Positions 4,609-8,073 of a stretch of DNA of 8,073 nt are shown one piece after another (the first letter of the stretch is position 1; each line of letters begins with the position of its first letter). Below the pieces are notes generated by a model, which did no database searches, was not told the DNA's origin, and saw only the letters and a list, made by a program, of their open reading frames with translations. The position numbers and the translations under genes were made by a program. The DNA is from Actinomycetota bacterium (lineage in GTDB: Bacteria > Actinomycetota > Actinomycetes > Streptosporangiales > Streptosporangiaceae): the NCBI GenBank assembly GCA_003168295.1, contig PMST01000447.1, positions 1,765 through 9,837 on the forward strand, given 5' to 3'.

Positions 4609-5625
4609 CTACCGGGCCGGTGTTACGGGCCCGGTCCCGGCCCCGGTGGCGCGGATGACGGTCGCGATGTCAGACAGGTCGTCTTCCTTCAATTCCAGGC
4701 TGGCGGCGGGCAGCCACCCGTCGACCTGACCGGGACCGCGGGCTCCGACGATCGCGCCGGTCACCCCGGGGAAGGTCAGGGTCCAGGCGACAGCCACCGC
4801 GGCGGGCGTGACCCCATGCCGTTCGGCGACCGGGCGCAGTCCTTCGGCCAGGGCCAGGTTGGCCGAGGCGGCCGGCCCGGTGAAGTCGGGGTGGCCGGCC
4901 CGCCAGTCACCCGGGTCTAGCCGGGCCGCCCGCTCCGCGGTGAACGCGCCGGTGAGCAGGCCCGAGGCCATCGGGCTGTAGACGATCGCCCCGGCTTCAT
5001 GCTCGTGGGCCCACGGCAGGACGTCGGCCGCGGCGCCGCGGTGGATCAGGTTGAACTGGGGCTGGATGGCGTCCACGTTCGCGATGGGTTCGGCCGCTTC
5101 CAGCTGGCGGAGGTCGTGGTTGGACAGCCCGGCGGCGCCGATCTTGCCCTCGCGTTTGAGGTCGGTGAAGACCTGCCAGTACTCCTCCACCGGCGTGCCG
5201 TCCTCCGCAGGCCAGTGCATCTGGTACAGGTCGATCCGCTCGACCCGCAGCCGCCGCAGCGAGGCCTCGACTTCGGTCCGCAGGCTGGCCGGCGCGCCGA
5301 CCCGCCGGGGCGCCGCGGACCGGTCGGCCGGATCCCAGACCAGGCCGCCCTTGGTGAACACGTAGGGCCGGTCCGCCTCGGGCAGGCCGGCCAGCGCGGC
5401 CGCGACCACCTCTTCGGAGTGGCCCAGGCCGTAGACGGCGGCGGTGTCGATCCAGTTGATCCCGGATTCCACCGCGTGCCGGATGGCCGCGATCGACGCG
5501 GCGTCGTCCTGGTTGCCCCAGGCGAAGGCCCAGCCGCCCCCGCCGATGGCCCAGGCCCCGAAGCCGACCCGGGTCAGGTGCATGCCGGTCAAACCCAGCC
5601 GCGTGGTGGGAAGTGAGGTTGTCAT
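4609..5625 (-). CDS. Aldo/keto reductase, second and distinct subtype
   Basis: The 338-residue product starts at ATG 5625 with an excellent ribosome binding site (AAAGGAG, seven bases before the ATG). The AKR catalytic tetrad is intact: Asp60 and Tyr65 in INWIDTAAVYGLGHSEEVV, Lys92 in VFTKGG, and His137 in IDLYQMHWP. IVYSPMASGLLTG (214-226) and the AIVGARGPGQVDGW stretch (291-304) form the NADPH-binding end. It resembles the bacterial YqkF/GSP69-like group of aldo/keto reductases. It differs clearly from the reductase at 1987 in length and loops, so the two are not a recent duplication. It is preceded by a copy of the 55-base element also found before the exporter gene, and follows the small gene by 72 bases, so it may be expressed separately yet co-regulated with the exporter. 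The substrate is unknown. Confidence 0.92.
   Translation of the reverse strand: MTTSLPTTRLGLTGMHLTRVGFGAWAIGGGGWAFAWGNQDDAASIAAIRHAVESGINWIDTAAVYGLGHSEEVVAAALAGLPEADRPYVFTKGGLVWDPADRSAAPRRVGAPASLRTEVEASLRRLRVERIDLYQMHWPAEDGTPVEEYWQVFTDLKREGKIGAAGLSNHDLRQLEAAEPIANVDAIQPQFNLIHRGAAADVLPWAHEHEAGAIVYSPMASGLLTGAFTAERAARLDPGDWRAGHPDFTGPAASANLALAEGLRPVAERHGVTPAAVAVAWTLTFPGVTGAIVGARGPGQVDGWLPAASLELKEDDLSDIATVIRATGAGTGPVTPAR
4612..4634 (-). terminator. Hairpin at the end of the minus-strand aldo/keto reductase gene
   Basis: CCGGGCC and GGCCCGG form a 7-base-pair stem with a 9-base loop, located in the last codons next to the TAG stop (4609-4611). It lies between two converging genes and could end either message. 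There is no T-tract. Confidence 0.3.
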
Positions 5626-5665
5626 AATCGTTCTCCTTTGTGAGGGATGCTTGCTCTCAGCTGGG

Positions 5666-5720
5666 TTCAGCCTCGTGCCCGCCGGGGTGAGGCGGCGTCA
5701 CACCGGCGGGTGATTCGCGG
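5666..5720. repeat. Duplicated 55-base regulatory element, copy A (in front of the aldo/keto reductase)
   Basis: It aligns without gaps to 7247-7301, with 44 of 55 bases identical by hand. It contains two direct GGGTGA repeats (5685-5690 and 5708-5713, 23 bases apart) with an inverted TCAC (5698-5701) between them, so GTCAC-N8-GTGAT forms a near-palindrome. A perfect 8-base inverted repeat CCCGCCGG/CCGGCGGG (5678-5685 and 5703-5710) frames the centre. Its distal end overlaps the last codons and stop of the small minus-strand gene. It ends about 40 bases before the reductase start. Inferred role: binding site for a shared regulator, most likely the LuxR-type protein at 7368; an RNA leader structure is the alternative. 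Confidence 0.6.
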
Positions 5721-5961
5721 TCCCGCCCCGAAGACGCCGGACCTCGAGGAGCTCCAGCCCGAGCGCTTCGATCTGAGCCAGGACGCCGTACAGCGCGGCC
5801 TGGTCCGTCAGGGCACCGGTCAGCAGCGTGTCCTCGCCGTGCGTCTCGGCGCGCAGGCCGGGGAACGCGGCGCGCATCGTCCGCCCGAGGCGCCCCCGGA
5901 CGCGGATCTCGTGGGTCATCGGCGGCCGCGGATCATGCTGACCGCACGCTACGGTCCTCAT
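5698..5961 (-). CDS. Small hypothetical protein coupled to the exporter gene
   Basis: ATG 5961 overlaps the exporter's TGA in an ATGA, and AGGA lies six bases before it, so translational coupling is likely; this gives 87 residues. An alternative ATG at 5919 gives 73 residues starting MTHEIRVRGRL, which, from memory, is where similar actinomycete proteins begin, but it has no ribosome binding site. The core reads MTHEIRVRGRLGRTMRAAFP and later LTGALTDQAALYGVLAQIE and ALGLELLEVRRL. This predicts a small two-strand plus helix fold, without membrane segment or signal peptide. Similar short proteins are frequent in actinomycetes near transport or regulatory genes, with no known function. Its last codons (ANHPPV) are embedded in the regulatory element in front of the downstream aldo/keto reductase. 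The gene is probably real; the start codon is uncertain. Confidence 0.72.
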   Translation of the reverse strand: MRTVACGQHDPRPPMTHEIRVRGRLGRTMRAAFPGLRAETHGEDTLLTGALTDQAALYGVLAQIEALGLELLEVRRLRGGTANHPPV

Positions 5962-7214
5962 GTCATGTCCTGCGCAAAACGGGAGATCGAGAACAGGCAC
6001 AGGACCGCGAGCAGGATCGAGAAGGTCAGCACGGCCGGGAAGGTCCCGGTGAACCCCGACAGCACGCCCACGCCGACCACGGGAATGATCAGCCCGGCGT
6101 AGCAGGCCACGAAGAAGGCGGAGATGGCCTGGCCGCGCCGCTCGGCCGGGGCCAGCCGGTTGGCGGTGGCCAGGCCGCCCAGGAAGATGGCGCCGACGGC
6201 CACGCCGCCGGCCACCGTGCCGGCCAGGAACAGGGCCATTCCGGACTGGGCCAGGCCGGCCACGATCAGGGCGAGCGCGGCCAGGAACAGAACTAGGCCG
6301 GCCAGCACGACGCGCCGGCTGCTGAACCTGAACAGCGCCACCTGGGTGACGGTCCCTACCGCGAGCAGCAGGAACACGACGGCTCCCTGAACGGCGTGGT
6401 TACCCTCATGCAGCTGGCCGGCGATGAAGCCGGGCACCAGGGAACTGAACAGCCCGAGCAGGGCGAAGGCCGAGAAAGCGGCGACGCCGGCGGCGATGAA
6501 CTCGCCCCGGCCCCGCTCCGGGATGCCCAGCCCGGCGAAGCGCAGGGTCGGGCGCGTGCGGCGGCCCACCGTCTCGGGGACGAACAGCAGGATGAGGCCC
6601 GCCACCGCCAGGACCGCCAGGTACGTCTCGAACACCAGCGTCGTGGGGTGCGGCGCGTACTGCGCGAACAGCCCGGCGACCAGGGGACCGAGGCCCAGGC
6701 CGGCCATGTTCGCGGCGGTGGCCACCAGCGACGCCCGGCGGCTGGCCGAAGCCGGCACAAGCTCGGTGAGCGTGGCCGTCGCCGTGCCCGTCATCAGGCC
6801 CGCCGACAGTCCCGACACGATCCGGGCCGTGATGAGCGCCGCCAGGTTAGGGGCCAGGATGAACACCACCGTGCTCAGCGCGCTGGCCCCGAGGGCCACG
6901 GCCAGCACCGGCCGGCGCCCAGCCAGGTCCGAGGACCGCCCGGCCAGCAGCAGGGTCGCGATCACCGCCGCGGCGTAGACGGCGAAGGTCACCGTCACCA
7001 TGGCCGCGGAGAAGTGCCAGCGGCCCTGGTAGATGACATACAGCGGGGTCGGCAGGGTGGTGCCGAGCATGGTGACGCCGAGTACCAGCGCCAACAGCCA
7101 GAATGCGACCTGCCGCGGGACGGCCGGCGCTCTCCGCCTGGTCGGTGACGGCCGGCCATGGTGGCCGGTACCGGGCCGGCTGCGGGCCGGCCGGGGTACC
7201 TGCGTGGTGGTCAT
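5958..7214 (-). CDS. Major facilitator superfamily transporter, drug-exporter type
   Basis: The 418-residue product starts at ATG 7214 behind AAAGGAA (five bases from the ATG). After an unusually long Arg/Pro-rich tail of about 34 residues, roughly twelve hydrophobic segments follow, starting at VAFWLLALVLGVTMLG (36-51). The loop after the second segment has the MFS motif A (GRSSDLAGRRPVL, 92-104). A TGTATATLTELVP stretch (142-154) matches the usual fourth-to-fifth helix region, and LFVPET (209-214) ends the sixth segment, before a polar central loop (215-238). These features fit proton-driven efflux carriers of the cytoplasmic membrane; sugar or metabolite export is also possible, as this subgroup is broadly annotated. 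It is divergent from a LuxR-type regulator gene, with copy B of the 55-base element between them, and is followed by a translationally coupled small gene. The substrate cannot be predicted. Confidence 0.9.
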   Translation of the reverse strand: MTTTQVPRPARSRPGTGHHGRPSPTRRRAPAVPRQVAFWLLALVLGVTMLGTTLPTPLYVIYQGRWHFSAAMVTVTFAVYAAAVIATLLLAGRSSDLAGRRPVLAVALGASALSTVVFILAPNLAALITARIVSGLSAGLMTGTATATLTELVPASASRRASLVATAANMAGLGLGPLVAGLFAQYAPHPTTLVFETYLAVLAVAGLILLFVPETVGRRTRPTLRFAGLGIPERGRGEFIAAGVAAFSAFALLGLFSSLVPGFIAGQLHEGNHAVQGAVVFLLLAVGTVTQVALFRFSSRRVVLAGLVLFLAALALIVAGLAQSGMALFLAGTVAGGVAVGAIFLGGLATANRLAPAERRGQAISAFFVACYAGLIIPVVGVGVLSGFTGTFPAVLTFSILLAVLCLFSISRFAQDMT

Positions 7215-7246
7215 GTCGGTTCCTTTCGGTCTTTAAGCGAGGTGGC

Positions 7247-7301
7247 ATCAGCCTCGCGCCCGGCCGGGTGAGCCGGCATCACACGCTCGGGTGATCCGCA
7301 G
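7247..7301. repeat. Duplicated 55-base regulatory element, copy B (between exporter and LuxR-type gene)
   Basis: This copy matches 5666-5720 at 44 of 55 positions. It keeps both GGGTGA direct repeats (7266-7271 and 7289-7294, again 23 bases apart) and the inverted TCAC (7279-7282); ATCAC-N8-GTGAT (7278-7295) is a perfect palindrome here. The outer inverted repeat is partly kept (7259-7266 with 7284-7291), including one compensated pair. It lies 32 bases upstream of the exporter ATG and 66 bases upstream of the regulator's GTG, so one bound protein could affect both genes. GGGTGAG loosely recalls the GGGGAKGAGG box of MalT, which is suggestive but not proof. Confidence 0.6.
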
Positions 7302-7331
7302 GCCGGGCTCGGCCTATCGGCGCGGGAGACG

Positions 7332-7337
7332 TACTGT
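7332..7337 (+). promoter_or_regulatory. Weak -10 candidate for the LuxR-type gene
   Basis: TACTGT fits TANNNT and would give a start near 7344, about 24 bases before GTG 7368. No recognisable -35 hexamer is found at the right distance; dependence on an activator bound at the 55-base element could explain that. Confidence 0.2.
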
Positions 7338-7367
7338 TAGAAGCGGTACCTGCCGAGGAGAGCCGCC

Positions 7368-8073
7368 GTGGAGCCTGCCGTCGGGTCCGGGGCCATCGCC
7401 GCCCCGGCCGTTCCGGCTGCTCCGCCTGTCCGGGATGGAGTCGTCTCGCGCCCGGGGCTTTTCCGGCAGCTGACCCAAGCGCAGCGCGTCGTGCAGGTGT
7501 CGGCCCCGCCGGGCAGCGGGAAGACGGTCTTGCTCCGGTCCTGGATCGCCGGAGCGGGCCTGGCCGAGTGCACCGCCTGGGTATCGGTACCGGGTGAGGA
7601 GTGTGATCCTGCTCGGCTCTGGATCTCGGTGGTCGGCGCGCTGCGGGACACCGCGCCCGGGTCCGCCCTGGTGCGCGGGCTGACGGCGGCGCCCGACCTG
7701 GACGGCTGGACGGTGGTCGAGCGGCTGCTTGACGACCTCACCTCGCTCGAGGACCGGGTCTGGCTGGTGCTCGATGACCTGCACGAGCTGGGCTCGGCCG
7801 AGGCGCTGCGCCAGCTGGAGCTGCTGATCATGCGCGCACCGACCACCCTGCGGTTCGTGCTGGCCACCCGCCATGACCTGCGGCTGGGCCTGCACCGGCT
7901 GCGGTTGGCCGGGGAGCTCACCGAGATCCGCACGGCCGATCTGCGGTTCAGCCGGGCGGAGGCGCGGGCGCTGCTTGGCTTGGCCGACGTACCGTTGTCC
8001 GACTCCGCGCTGGCTCTGCTGTACGACCAGACCGAGGGCTGGGCGGCGGGACTGCGGCTGGCGGCGCTGTCGC
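7368..8073 (+). CDS. LuxR-family regulator with STAND ATPase (MalT/LAL type), 3' end cut by window edge
   Basis: Translation from GTG 7368, seven bases after GAGGAG (7355-7360), stays open to the right edge and gives 235 residues. A short Ala/Pro-rich start is followed by VVSRPGLFRQL (25-35) and VQVSAPPGSGKTVLLRSW (42-59), where APPGSGKT (46-53) is the Walker A loop. WVSVPGEECDPARLW (71-85) is typical of the family, and VWLVLDDLHEL (131-141) is the Walker B strand with Asp136/Asp137. LRFVLATRHDLRLGLHRLRL (161-180) is the sensor-1-like region, and TEGWAAGLRLAALS is the family's winged-helix marker. Full-length members usually have 850-950 residues with a C-terminal LuxR helix-turn-helix, which must lie outside the window. 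These proteins are ATP- and ligand-dependent activators, and the likely targets are the divergent exporter unit and the aldo/keto reductase behind the two element copies. Confidence 0.9.
   Translation, partial: MEPAVGSGAIAAPAVPAAPPVRDGVVSRPGLFRQLTQAQRVVQVSAPPGSGKTVLLRSWIAGAGLAECTAWVSVPGEECDPARLWISVVGALRDTAPGSALVRGLTAAPDLDGWTVVERLLDDLTSLEDRVWLVLDDLHELGSAEALRQLELLIMRAPTTLRFVLATRHDLRLGLHRLRLAGELTEIRTADLRFSRAEARALLGLADVPLSDSALALLYDQTEGWAAGLRLAALS

Noticed and set aside
4999..5616. Plus-strand open frame of 205 codons
   Set aside because: It is antisense to the aldo/keto reductase with an intact catalytic tetrad; it has no ribosome binding site and a low-complexity product.
1987..5625. The two aldo/keto reductases as a recent gene duplication
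   Set aside because: Apart from the tetrad motifs their sequences, loop lengths and total lengths (306 and 338) differ widely.
6396..7148. Plus-strand open frame of 250 codons
   Set aside because: It is a shadow of the MFS gene; the product is almost entirely Arg/Gln/Gly/His repeats of low complexity.
7314..7933. Minus-strand open frames of 193 and 198 codons
   Set aside because: They are antisense to the LuxR-type gene, which has Walker motifs and a proper start.

Overview
The window looks like chromosomal DNA from a high-GC actinomycete. Codons strongly prefer G or C at the third position, several genes start with GTG, Shine-Dalgarno sequences are of the GGAG type, two genes look leaderless, and the protein types are typical of Streptosporangiales/Streptomyces-like genomes. 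The genus cannot be told from the sequence. I found no tRNA, rRNA, CRISPR array, transposase or phage gene.

Left part (1-1986): the 3' part of a TetR-type regulator runs in from the left edge and converges on, and overlaps, a universal stress protein gene on the minus strand that has lost its C-terminal end. The place where they meet looks like a recombination junction. Next comes a region with little coding sequence: a hairpin, a possible gene remnant, a good promoter (TTGACT-17-TAACGT) and a 60-residue conserved-type small protein starting at GTG 1294. A gap of about 510 bases follows, holding a strong ribosome binding site in front of a very short ORF and a TetR-like palindrome.

Middle part (1987-4548), plus strand: four genes in a row, separated by 74-152 bases. 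They are an aldo/keto reductase, a small FMN-type nitroreductase, a second-copy-type lipoprotein signal peptidase (LspA) and a DUF1905 protein. The reductase and lspA appear to use leaderless starts with nearly the same TANCGTTA motif, ending so that ATG lies seven bases after the -10 hexamer.

Right part (4609-8073): a divergent regulator/target arrangement. On the minus strand lie an MFS drug-type exporter, a small protein of unknown function joined to it by a 4-base ATGA overlap, and a second, unrelated-subtype aldo/keto reductase. On the plus strand, the N-terminal 235 residues of a large LuxR-family (MalT/LAL-type) ATPase regulator run off the right edge. A 55-base element is present twice, once between the regulator and the exporter and once directly in front of the second aldo/keto reductase, with 44 of 55 bases identical in my hand alignment. 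The simplest model is that the LuxR-type regulator controls both transcription units through these two copies. This duplicated element is the most interesting non-coding signal here. The rest of the window is fairly ordinary oxidoreductase, stress and transport content.
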